Assembly (NCBI RefSeq): GCF_022406875.1
Contig: NZ_CP023018.1
Location: forward strand, 841,575-905,574
From: Ectothiorhodosinus mongolicus
Lineage (GTDB): Bacteria; Pseudomonadota; Gammaproteobacteria; Ectothiorhodospirales; Ectothiorhodospiraceae
Length of the DNA stretch: 64,000 nt
Direction of reading: 5' to 3'
Position 1 is the first letter of the stretch; each line of letters opens with the position of its first letter. This document shows positions 21,778-29,657 of this stretch, one piece after another. A program made the translations under genes and the position numbers. The notes under the pieces are model-generated. The model saw only the letters and a list, made by a program, of their open reading frames with translations, had not been told where the DNA came from and did not search any database.

Positions 21778-22779
21778 TTAGAACTCTGGCTTGGGTTCAC
21801 GACCCAATAGCTCTTGCACGGCTTGCGCCGGTGGCAGCGCATCAAATAATACCCGTGAGACCTGCTCGCTGATGGGCATTTCGACGCCGTGGTGCTCAGC
21901 CATACGCAACACCACACCCGCGGTATAAACACCTTCGACAGCTTGGCCGATTTGCTCAACCGCCTGATCACGCGTTTGCCCATGCCCAAGGGCGATCCCC
22001 AAACGTCGATTACGCGACTGATCATCCGTACAGGTCAACACCAAATCACCCAAACCGGACAGGCCCATTAAGGTCTCCTGACGAGCCCCCAAGGCCTCCC
22101 CGAGACGCATCATCTCGGCCAGGCCGCGAGTGATTAATGCCGCCCGCGCATTGGCGCCAAAACCCAAGCCATCGGAAACCCCCGCGGCGATCGCCAACAC
22201 ATTTTTTAAGGCACCACCCAATTGCACGCCGAGCACATCATCACTGGTATAGATACGCAGCGTGCCGCCAGATAGCCAGGTACGCACCTGTTGTGCGAAC
22301 TCTTTATTCCGAGAAGCCAATGTAAGTGCCGTTGGCAGCCCGCAAGCCACCTCTGCAGCAAATGAGGGCCCGGAGGCTATGGCCCAGGGCACTTGATCGC
22401 CCAAGATGGCCTGTGCGCGCTCATGCAACCAGCTGTTGTGCTCCCGATCCAACCCCTTGGTGGCCCAAACCAAGCCTCGTTCCTTCAGCCAGGGCTGAAT
22501 GGCCTCTAAAGTTGCAACAAAGGCACCACTAGGCACAGCCAGCAGAATCTGCTCGGCCTGCCGCACCGCTTCAGACAAATTAGATGTGGGCGTCAGCGTC
22601 TCGGGGAAAGTGATACCCGGGAGGTAGCGTGGATTACAGCGCTGCCGCAGCATCTCCTCGATTTGCTTATGATCTCGCCCCCACAGGGCCACATGGTGAC
22701 CTTGACGGGCCAAATGCATGGCCAGCGCCGTCCCCCAGGACCCGGCGCCCAGCACGCCAATATGGGCCGGAGTCAGCAC
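21778..22779 (-). CDS. gpsA: Glycerol-3-phosphate dehydrogenase [NAD(P)+]
   Basis: Makes sn-glycerol-3-phosphate from dihydroxyacetone phosphate for phospholipid synthesis. The 333-residue protein has the N-terminal dinucleotide motif IGVLGAGSWGTALA, the catalytic lysine region GGALKNVLAIAAG and GLSGLGDLVLTCTDDQSRNRR. The start codon is GTG at 22779, 9 bases after the secB stop. The secB-gpsA order is conserved in gammaproteobacteria. Confidence 0.96.
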   Translation of the reverse strand: MLTPAHIGVLGAGSWGTALAMHLARQGHHVALWGRDHKQIEEMLRQRCNPRYLPGITFPETLTPTSNLSEAVRQAEQILLAVPSGAFVATLEAIQPWLKERGLVWATKGLDREHNSWLHERAQAILGDQVPWAIASGPSFAAEVACGLPTALTLASRNKEFAQQVRTWLSGGTLRIYTSDDVLGVQLGGALKNVLAIAAGVSDGLGFGANARAALITRGLAEMMRLGEALGARQETLMGLSGLGDLVLTCTDDQSRNRRLGIALGHGQTRDQAVEQIGQAVEGVYTAGVVLRMAEHHGVEMPISEQVSRVLFDALPPAQAVQELLGREPKPEF

Positions 22780-22788
22780 GAAGCTTAA

Positions 22789-23316
22789 TCAGTTGGCTTG
22801 CGGCTGATTGCCGGCAGCTTGGGAGTCAGCCGGCGCCGATTCCCCGGCTTTCTGCGCATTCAGCTTCTGAGCGTATAAGCTATCGAAGTTGATCGGCGCG
22901 AGCAGTAGCTGCGGGAATCCCCCACGAATCACCAAATCAGAGATGGTCTCGCGGGCGAAGGGGAATAAAATATTCGGGCAATAAGCAGACAGCAAAGGTC
23001 CAAGCTGATCTTCAGGCACACCGCGCACCAAGAACACACCGGCTTGTTTAACCTCCACCAAATAGGCGGTTTGGTCGGCTGAGCGCGTGGTCACGGTAAT
23101 AGTGAGTTCGACTTCGTAAGCACCCTTTTCATCCACAGGGCGGGCTTGGGAGTTTAGCTGCACATTGGTTTCAGGCTTCCATTCCTGCAAAAAAATCTCA
23201 GGGGCGCCGGGCGCCTCAAAGGAGATATCCTTAACGTAAATCTTCTGCAGTCCAAATTCCTGCTGCGCATCCCCTTGTGCGGCAGCACTATTACCTTGAG
23301 TTTCTTGCTCGGCCAT
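22789..23316 (-). CDS. secB: Protein-export chaperone SecB
   Basis: Tetrameric cytosolic chaperone that keeps precursor proteins unfolded and hands them to SecA. The 175 residues contain the conserved core QKIYVKDISFEAPGAPEIF, VEVKQAGVFLVRG and CPNILFPFARETISDLVIR. The N-terminal 20 residues are Gln/Ala-rich, and the C-terminal tail (AGESAPADSQAAGNQPQAN) is a variable SecA-binding-type tail. It lies in the conserved yibN-grxC-secB-gpsA cluster, 77 bases after grxC. Confidence 0.96.
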   Translation of the reverse strand: MAEQETQGNSAAAQGDAQQEFGLQKIYVKDISFEAPGAPEIFLQEWKPETNVQLNSQARPVDEKGAYEVELTITVTTRSADQTAYLVEVKQAGVFLVRGVPEDQLGPLLSAYCPNILFPFARETISDLVIRGGFPQLLLAPINFDSLYAQKLNAQKAGESAPADSQAAGNQPQAN

Positions 23317-23393
23317 GGTGGCTCCCTGAGTCCTGAGTTAAACCACCCATGATAGGCCCGCCCGCCAAGTGGCGCAACGTGAACAGGGGTGGT

Positions 23394-23666
23394 TTATTCA
23401 GGCGCCAAACCCAGCAAATCGTCTAACTCGCCTGCCTCATCGAGGGCCTTAAGATCGGTATAACCACCCAGATGAGTCTCACCCACAAATACCTGCGGCA
23501 CGGTGTTGCGCCCGGAACGTTGTTCCATTAGCCGGCGCTGTTCATCACTGCGCCCGACATTGATTTCTTCAAAACTGACGCCTTTACGCTTCAAAAAGCG
23601 CTTAGCCATATTGCAGTAAGGGCACCAGCGGTTGCCATACATGACGATTTGGCGTTCAGCATTCAT
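23394..23666 (-). CDS. grxC: Glutaredoxin 3
   Basis: Small thioltransferase that reduces disulfides with glutathione. The 90 residues have the dithiol active site WCPYCNMAK, the cis-proline motif NTVPQVFVGETHLGG and the C-terminal GGYTDL glutathione-binding turn. It follows the rhodanese gene by 9 bases and precedes secB, matching the E. coli order. Together with the rhodanese and the upstream ArsR-type gene it forms a thiol-related block. Confidence 0.95.
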   Translation of the reverse strand: MNAERQIVMYGNRWCPYCNMAKRFLKRKGVSFEEINVGRSDEQRRLMEQRSGRNTVPQVFVGETHLGGYTDLKALDEAGELDDLLGLAPE

Positions 23667-23675
23667 AACAAGGCC

Positions 23676-24104
23676 CTATTTTTTGGACAGTGGCAGACTG
23701 GCTGAGGACCAGGCTGTGATACCGCCCTGCAAATTGACGACTTGGGAGAATCCATTTTTCACCAAGATATTACAGGCGGAAGCGGAACGGGGACCTGACT
23801 GACAATAAGCGACAACCGGCTTCTCTTTGTACTTAGCAATCTCGCTCAGCCGGTCAGCCAGCTTACCCACTGGGATATGCTTGGCGCCACTGATGCGGCC
23901 CGTCTTGCGCACCTCAGCCTCTTCCCGCACATCCAACACCAAAGCACCATCCTGGTTCATCACACGCACGGCTTCAGTGGGACCCAGCACCTTGAACTTG
24001 CGCGTCGCGCGCGACCATTCAGTGAAGAAGATAGCGCCCAGCACTACGGCCAACAAGCCGAACAGCAGAGGATGATTGGTGAGAAACTCGATGTACTGTT
24101 GCAT
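23676..24104 (-). CDS. Membrane-anchored rhodanese-like protein (YibN type)
   Basis: Single rhodanese domain (about residues 40-138) behind one N-terminal membrane helix (LLFGLLAVVLGAIFF). The active-site loop CQSGPRS retains the persulfide-forming cysteine at about residue 100, so sulfurtransferase activity is plausible. YibN homologues sit upstream of grxC-secB in many gammaproteobacteria, with no settled function. The membrane helix places the domain at the inner membrane; by the positive-inside rule (TEWSRATRKFK follows the helix) it faces the cytoplasm. It begins 74 bases downstream of the ArsR-type gene. Confidence 0.9.
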   Translation of the reverse strand: MQQYIEFLTNHPLLFGLLAVVLGAIFFTEWSRATRKFKVLGPTEAVRVMNQDGALVLDVREEAEVRKTGRISGAKHIPVGKLADRLSEIAKYKEKPVVAYCQSGPRSASACNILVKNGFSQVVNLQGGITAWSSASLPLSKK

Positions 24105-24178
24105 AGCCTACTCAGGAGTAGAATCCAAAACGAGCGCGCATTCTGCCGGGTTGCATAAGGCGCGACAAGGGTCTGCGG

Positions 24179-24502
24179 CTAGACAGAGCGACAGAAAACG
24201 TCCTGCATCATGCCAATCAGCCTTAAGGTGCGGGCATCAGAAACACGATAATAGACACGATTGGCATCTTTGCGGCAGGCGAGAATGTCTTTTTCTCGCA
24301 AAATTGCCAAATGCTGAGAGATATTGCTTTGTGACGTTCCCACACAATCGACAATATCTTGTACGCTCACTTCACGGTTCCCCAAGACACAGAGTATCTT
24401 GAGACGCAGGGGATGGGCCATGGCCTTTAAAGATCTTGAGGCGCGCTCAATATCCTCTTCTTTTTCCATGAGCTCGCTGGCTTCAGAAATGACGGTATTC
24501 AT
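24179..24502 (-). CDS. ArsR-family repressor, probable persulfide (BigR/SqrR/YgaV-type) sensor
   Basis: Winged-helix repressor of 107 residues with the DNA-recognition helix in TSQSNISQHLAILREKDI. It has no arsenic or zinc ligand motif of ArsR/SmtB (no CxC in the recognition helix). It has one cysteine in the second helix (LKILCVL, Cys38) and one close to the C-terminus (QDVFCRSV, Cys104). This spacing is that of BigR and SqrR, where the two cysteines form a tetrasulfide bridge in response to sulfane sulfur. Two further cysteines lie in the DNA-binding region. A GTG at 24514 would add four residues and give Cys42/Cys108. It lies upstream of the rhodanese-grxC genes and divergent from envC. 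Confidence 0.85.
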   Translation of the reverse strand: MNTVISEASELMEKEEDIERASRSLKAMAHPLRLKILCVLGNREVSVQDIVDCVGTSQSNISQHLAILREKDILACRKDANRVYYRVSDARTLRLIGMMQDVFCRSV

Positions 24503-24527
24503 AAGCTTTTCCACATGGCAGCGCTTT

Positions 24528-24549
24528 CATATTAGCTTAGCTTGATATG
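24528..24549. promoter_or_regulatory. Candidate ArsR-type operator between the repressor and envC
   Basis: An AT-rich imperfect palindrome has arms CATAT (24528-24532) and ATATG (24545-24549) around a 12-base centre. It sits between the repressor start and envC. Its size and position suit autoregulation by the ArsR-type protein, but only the outer five bases are symmetric. Confidence 0.35.
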
Positions 24550-24576
24550 ATTATGATGTTAATCAAAGATAATTCA

Positions 24577-25764
24577 ATGTCCCATATCAAGACCCAGCAG
24601 TTTACTCTGGTAATGGCTTTGTTGTTGCTGTGCCTGCCCGTCACTGGCTTCAGCCAAGATGAGGCGGCACAGACTCGGGCACAACTGGAGCAACTGCAAG
24701 AACAAATAAGCCGTGAGCAGCGCCGCTTAGAGGCCTCCCAAGGACAACGCGGCCGGCAGCAAATGGCGCTGCGTGAAGCGGAACAAGCGGTAGCACGAGC
24801 TGGCCAAGAATTAAGCAGTTTGGATGCGCAACTGGCAAGGACCCAAGAGACGCTGCAAGACTTGGAGGTTCAAGCGCGGGAACAGCAACGCCACACGCAA
24901 CAGCATCGAACCTTTCTTCAGCAGCAACTCAAAGCCGCTTGGCGCAATGGCCAACAAGATCGCCTCAAACTGCTATTAAATGTGGAGGAGGCGGCACAGG
25001 TGCAACGCATGATGGTGTATTACCAACACTTTGCGAGGGCCCGCGCAAGCGCGCTGGCGGAGGCGCTGGAAGCGATGGAAGCACTGCTAGAAACCCGTAC
25101 ACAAATCAATAGTGTGCGCATACGCCAATCACAAGCACGCGATCAGCAAGCGCGGCTTCGCGATCAACTGGAATTGCAGCGACAAGCGCGGGCTGAGGCA
25201 CTGCAAGCTCTGAATCGAAGCATCAGCGATGCCGATGCCCGCCTGACCCGCCTCAGTGAAGAGGAACAGGCTCTCAGAGACTTGTTGCGCTCACTGGATG
25301 CCTTGCTTGATGACATTCCCGATGCATCTTTATTAGATGCCGATTTTGCTCAGCAACGCGGCAAGCTGCCGCCGCCAATCAACGGACGCGTGCGCCATGC
25401 CTTTGGCAGCGACCGCGGCACCGGCACAGGGCAGCGCTGGCGCGGCATGGTCATTAATGCCGAGCGCGGCATGCCGGTGCGGGCCATACACCATGGGCGA
25501 GTGGCTTTTGCCGACTGGATGCCGGGGTTTGGCATGCTCATGATTGTCGACCATGGACAACAATATTTGTCGCTGTACGGATTTAATGAGAATCTCATGA
25601 AGCGCGCCGGCGATTGGGTGCAGGCGGGTGATGTACTGGCCCACGCGGGCGATAGCGGAGGTCAAAGCTATACTGGGTTATACTTTGAAATCCGACATCA
25701 GGGACAACCAGTGAACCCTGCGCAATGGTGGGACTCTAAGCAAGCAACAGCGACTGCGCGCTGA
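24577..25764 (+). CDS. envC: EnvC-type murein hydrolase activator
   Basis: Exported divisome protein that activates the amidases AmiA and AmiB for daughter-cell separation. After a signal peptide (LVMALLLLCLPVTGFSQ) come about 220 residues of Gln/Arg/Glu-rich coiled coil, then a C-terminal LytM domain. The LytM metal site is degenerate: the final motif reads LYFEIRHQG where active enzymes have HLHFE-type His, as in E. coli EnvC. The product is therefore an activator, not a peptidase. The ATG at 24577 (MSHIKTQQ) is preferred; earlier ATGs lie in the AT-rich promoter region. It is followed by ctpA and yibQ. Confidence 0.9.
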   Translation: MSHIKTQQFTLVMALLLLCLPVTGFSQDEAAQTRAQLEQLQEQISREQRRLEASQGQRGRQQMALREAEQAVARAGQELSSLDAQLARTQETLQDLEVQAREQQRHTQQHRTFLQQQLKAAWRNGQQDRLKLLLNVEEAAQVQRMMVYYQHFARARASALAEALEAMEALLETRTQINSVRIRQSQARDQQARLRDQLELQRQARAEALQALNRSISDADARLTRLSEEEQALRDLLRSLDALLDDIPDASLLDADFAQQRGKLPPPINGRVRHAFGSDRGTGTGQRWRGMVINAERGMPVRAIHHGRVAFADWMPGFGMLMIVDHGQQYLSLYGFNENLMKRAGDWVQAGDVLAHAGDSGGQSYTGLYFEIRHQGQPVNPAQWWDSKQATATAR

Positions 25765-25780
25765 TTTTGGAGATGAATAG

Positions 25781-27076
25781 ATGAAAACACAGGCTCGGAT
25801 TGGCACAGGCGTGCTGCTGGGGATCGTGCTGGGTCTGATGCTTAGCGTCTCCCTGAGCGTGGTTGCGGATCGCCGGGACACAGCCAACGCCGTGCCCTTG
25901 GAGGAGCTGCGCGCTTTCACCGAAGTCTACATGCGGGTGAAGCGGAACTATGTTGATGAAATCTCCGATTCAGAACTGCTGGAACATGCCATACGCGGCA
26001 TGCTCTCAGGACTAGACCCGCATTCCAGCTACCTGACCCCGAATGAGTTCTCGGAACTACAGATTGGCACACGCGGTGAATTTGGTGGCCTAGGCCTCGA
26101 AGTGGGTATGGAAGATGGCTTTGTCAAAGTGATCTCACCCATCGACGATACGCCTGCCAGCCGTGCTGGGATGCGCACTGGGGATTTAATTATTCGTTTG
26201 GACGATACGCCGGTAAAGGGCTTGACCTTGAACGAGGCTGTGAATTTAATGCGCGGCCCACGCGGCAGCGACATCACCCTGACCGTCGTACGTGAAGGCC
26301 GTGACGCCCCATTTGAGGTGACCATCACCCGCGATACGATTCGCGTGCAAAGCGTTCGCAGTGAAATGCTGGAACCCGGCTTTGGGTATCTGCGCATCAC
26401 CACCTTTCAAGCACAAACTGCGCAGATGTTGGTCGAGCATGCACGTCAACTGCAGCGCGAAAGTGGTGGGCTCAAAGGCCTAGTGCTGGATTTACGCAAC
26501 AACCCTGGCGGGGTGCTCAATGGCGCCGTTGGAGTCTCTGACGCCTTTCTTGAAGAAGGCCTGATCGTTTATACCGAAGGTCGCGCACCGGATTCCCAGC
26601 TGCGCTATACCGCCTCTCCAGGTGATGTCATCGGTGGCGCACCCTTAGTGATATTGGTTAATGCAGGCTCCGCTTCAGCCTCAGAAATTGTGGCCGGTGC
26701 ATTGCAGGACCACAATCGCGCCGTGATCATGGGCACGTCGACCTTCGGCAAAGGCTCAGTGCAAACCATCCTGCCCATGGATCAAGGCAAGGCCCTAAAA
26801 CTCACCACGGCGCGTTATTACACGCCATCGGGCCGATCCATCCAGGCTGAAGGCATCGAGCCCGATATCATCTTAGAGCCCTTAGTCGTGGCAGAAAACG
26901 ACGATAACGCCATGCGCCCCATCACCGAGGCACAGCTCAACCGGCATTTGCGCGGCAATGGTAGCGAGGCCAATGAGGAAACGGATTCCAGACCCTCGTT
27001 GGCGCGGCGCGACTATCAGCTCTATGAAGCCCTGAATCTCTTAAAGGGGTTAGATATCTTGCAGGCCAGACGCTAA
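25781..27076 (+). CDS. ctpA: C-terminal processing protease (S41 family)
   Basis: Periplasmic serine protease of the CtpA type, which in pseudomonads degrades peptidoglycan cross-link hydrolases. The 431-residue product has an N-terminal signal anchor (VLLGIVLGLMLSVSLSVVA), a PDZ domain (about residues 95-180) with GFVKVISPIDDTPASRAGM, and the catalytic domain. The catalytic serine lies in NAGSASASEIVAGAL (about 297-301) and the lysine in FGKGSVQ (about 324). It sits 16 bases after envC, so septal and side-wall hydrolase control are encoded together. Confidence 0.94.
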   Translation: MKTQARIGTGVLLGIVLGLMLSVSLSVVADRRDTANAVPLEELRAFTEVYMRVKRNYVDEISDSELLEHAIRGMLSGLDPHSSYLTPNEFSELQIGTRGEFGGLGLEVGMEDGFVKVISPIDDTPASRAGMRTGDLIIRLDDTPVKGLTLNEAVNLMRGPRGSDITLTVVREGRDAPFEVTITRDTIRVQSVRSEMLEPGFGYLRITTFQAQTAQMLVEHARQLQRESGGLKGLVLDLRNNPGGVLNGAVGVSDAFLEEGLIVYTEGRAPDSQLRYTASPGDVIGGAPLVILVNAGSASASEIVAGALQDHNRAVIMGTSTFGKGSVQTILPMDQGKALKLTTARYYTPSGRSIQAEGIEPDIILEPLVVAENDDNAMRPITEAQLNRHLRGNGSEANEETDSRPSLARRDYQLYEALNLLKGLDILQARR

Positions 27077-27089
27077 GACCGCCTTTAGC

Positions 27090-27839
27090 GTGAGACTCTG
27101 GTTCACGGCATTGCTGACCTTCGGGCTGTTGCTGCCGCTTATAGTCAGTGCCGATTCAAGACCTGTAGTGGCTATTGTCATTGATGACTTCGGCCATGAT
27201 CCCCGAGAATCGAGGCGAGCAGCGGCTCTGCCGGCGCCTATTCACTTTGCCGTGCTACCGCATACGCCCTTTGCGCGCATGAGTAGCGAACTGGCGGTAG
27301 CTCATGGGCATGAGGTGCTACTGCACCTGCCGATGGAAGCGCAAAATGGCAGTGACCCGGGCCCTGGAGCTATCCTCGGCCGACTCAGCGAAGAAGAAAC
27401 ACGCCAAGCCGTGTGCGATGCGCTTGCGTCCGTACCGCATGCCAAAGGCATGAACAACCATATGGGAAGCCTACTGTCGCGCGAACATCATCATCTAGCC
27501 TGGGTGATGTCAGAATTGCGTGAGCAGCATCCAGAACTCTATGTGCTTGATAGCCGCACGCATCCTGAAAGTCAGGTCAGGCACATCGCTAGCTGGGCAG
27601 GTCTACCTGCGGCGCAGCGAAATGTCTTCCTCGATGCTGAGCCCCACAATGAGGACTTCGTGCGTCAGCAACTGACATTATTGGAGCGCATCGCGCGGCG
27701 AGATGGCATGGCCATCGGCATTGGCCATCCCTATCCTGAGACATTACAAGTACTTGAGGAAGCCTTACCCGGTCTTAAAGAGCGGGGCATAGGCCTGATC
27801 AAGTTGAGTGACTATCTGGTGGGTGTCACTCAACCGTGA
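27090..27839 (+). CDS. yibQ: Divergent polysaccharide deacetylase (YibQ/DUF610 family)
   Basis: Exported NodB-like protein of unknown substrate, conserved next to envC. The 249 residues begin with a signal peptide (LLTFGLLLPLIVSADS), followed by VAIVIDDFGHDPRESRRAA (Asp-Asp metal/catalytic pair), EVLLHLPMEAQ and GMNNHMGSLLS, the family's versions of the deacetylase motifs. The start is GTG at 27090. Its 3' end overlaps the convergent glmS by 14 bases. Confidence 0.88.
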   Translation: MRLWFTALLTFGLLLPLIVSADSRPVVAIVIDDFGHDPRESRRAAALPAPIHFAVLPHTPFARMSSELAVAHGHEVLLHLPMEAQNGSDPGPGAILGRLSEEETRQAVCDALASVPHAKGMNNHMGSLLSREHHHLAWVMSELREQHPELYVLDSRTHPESQVRHIASWAGLPAAQRNVFLDAEPHNEDFVRQQLTLLERIARRDGMAIGIGHPYPETLQVLEEALPGLKERGIGLIKLSDYLVGVTQP

Positions 27840-29655
27840 CGGACTTGGCTAAGTTGCGTGGCTGATCGACATCAGTGCCCTTCAAGACCGCTGTATGATA
27901 GGCCAGTAACTGTAGCGGAATCGTATGAATAATCGGCGACAGCCAATCATCAATACTGGGCACGCTTAAGACGTGCGTGTGCGCATCAGCACCGAGGGCC
28001 TCCGGGTCATCGGTGAAGACCAAAAGCTCACCCCCTCGCGCGCGCACCTCCTGAAGGTTGGACTTCAGCTTTTCCAGCAGCCGATTATTGGGGGCCACCA
28101 CGATCACCGGCATATCCGCATCGACCAATGCCAGAGGGCCATGCTTAAGTTCGCCAGCTGGGTAGGCCTCAGCATGGATATAAGAGATTTCCTTAAGCTT
28201 TAGGGCGCCTTCTAAAGCGATGGGGTAATGCCCTCCGCGTCCTAAAAACAGGGCATTATGCTTGTCCGCCAAAAGAGTGGATAACTGCTCGATCGGCGCA
28301 TCCAACTCCAGTGCCCGCTCCAGCATCTTCGGCAAAGCGCGCAGATGATCCACAAGGCTAGCCGCGAGGGTCGCATCTAGGCCCTGATGACGGCCCAATG
28401 ACAGTGTGAACAACAACAAAGCCACCAACTGCGTGGTGAAGGCTTTGGTCGAAGCCACGCCAATTTCCGGACCGGCATGGGTCATCAGCACCAGATCAGA
28501 CTCCCGTACCAGAGAGCTCTCGGGGACGTTACACACGGACACACTGCCCAAATACCCCTCAGTCTTGGCACGACGCAAGGCCGCCAAGGTATCGGCCGTT
28601 TCCCCTGACTGGGAAATCGTTACCAACAAACAGTCTGGCATCACCGCGTGGCGCCGGTATCGAAACTCGCTGGCCACCTCGACGCGACAGGGCAAGCCGA
28701 GCAAGCCCTCAATCCATAGCGAAGCCACAAGGCCCGCGTGATAACTGGTACCACAGGCCAAAATTTGCACGCTGCGCACGCGCGCCAAAAGCTCTTCAGA
28801 GCCAGGCCCCAAAATACCATCGAGCACGGCATCAGTGCCCAGTCGACCTTCGAGAGTCTCGGCGACCGCCTGCGGCTGTTCATGAATTTCTTTGAGCATG
28901 AAATGTCGAAACTGACCACGGTCGGCAGAACCTGCTGACAGCCCGGATTGATGCACCGGTCTATCAACGGGACTACCTTGTGCATCCAGAATGCGCAAAG
29001 TGTCGCCGCACACCTCTGCCAGATCCCCATTTTCTAAATAGATGAATCGCTGCGTGACGGGTAATAAAGCCTGTATATCTGAGGCGATAAAATGCTCGCT
29101 AATACCCAAACCAATCACCAGTGGGCTACCCTGTCGCACCGCAATCAGCCGGTCAGGACATGTCGGGCTGATCACCCCCAAAGCATAGGCACCTTTGAAT
29201 TTGGCTGTCGCGGACCGTACCGCATCCAACAATTGGAGCCCTTGGCGCATCTCCTCCATGATTTGATGGGCGATGACCTCGGTGTCGGTGTCCGAAGCGA
29301 AGTGATAGCCCTTTTGAGTCAGCTGCTCACGCAACTCGGCGTAGTTCTCGATAATGCCGTTGTGCACTACCGCCACCCGATCTTCGCTTAAGTGTGGATG
29401 GGCATTGGCCTCGCTGGGCTTGCCATGGGTTGCCCAGCGGGTATGAGCGATTCCCAAATGGCCCGCCAGCGGCGCCTCGGCCAAACGCTGGGCCAGTTGT
29501 TCCACCTTGCCGACCGCACGCTGGCGATGTAACTCCGACCCATCAATCACCGCCAGACCAGCGGAATCATAGCCCCGGTACTCGAGACGCCTTAGCCCTT
29601 CAATCAGGATCGGTTCCACGGGTCGCTGCGCAATCGCACCAATAATGCCGCACAT
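27826..29655 (-). CDS. glmS: Glutamine-fructose-6-phosphate aminotransferase
   Basis: Makes glucosamine-6-phosphate, the first step to UDP-GlcNAc. The N-terminal Ntn glutaminase begins MCGIIGAIAQRP with Cys as the nucleophile after Met removal. The two SIS domains follow (CGTSYHAGLVASLW, SQSGETADTLAAL) and the protein ends NLAKSVTVE, the canonical tail. The start at 29655 is fixed by this requirement and by GGGAG upstream; the 13-codon extension is spurious. Only 2 bases separate it from the glmU stop, leaving no room for a riboswitch-ribozyme. Confidence 0.97.
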   Translation of the reverse strand: MCGIIGAIAQRPVEPILIEGLRRLEYRGYDSAGLAVIDGSELHRQRAVGKVEQLAQRLAEAPLAGHLGIAHTRWATHGKPSEANAHPHLSEDRVAVVHNGIIENYAELREQLTQKGYHFASDTDTEVIAHQIMEEMRQGLQLLDAVRSATAKFKGAYALGVISPTCPDRLIAVRQGSPLVIGLGISEHFIASDIQALLPVTQRFIYLENGDLAEVCGDTLRILDAQGSPVDRPVHQSGLSAGSADRGQFRHFMLKEIHEQPQAVAETLEGRLGTDAVLDGILGPGSEELLARVRSVQILACGTSYHAGLVASLWIEGLLGLPCRVEVASEFRYRRHAVMPDCLLVTISQSGETADTLAALRRAKTEGYLGSVSVCNVPESSLVRESDLVLMTHAGPEIGVASTKAFTTQLVALLLFTLSLGRHQGLDATLAASLVDHLRALPKMLERALELDAPIEQLSTLLADKHNALFLGRGGHYPIALEGALKLKEISYIHAEAYPAGELKHGPLALVDADMPVIVVAPNNRLLEKLKSNLQEVRARGGELLVFTDDPEALGADAHTHVLSVPSIDDWLSPIIHTIPLQLLAYHTAVLKGTDVDQPRNLAKSVTVE

Positions 29656-29657
29656 CG

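Noticed and set aside
24577-25764. Active M23 endopeptidase call for the LytM protein
   Set aside because: The metal-binding histidine motif is degenerate (LYFEIRH), as in EnvC, so it is an activator.
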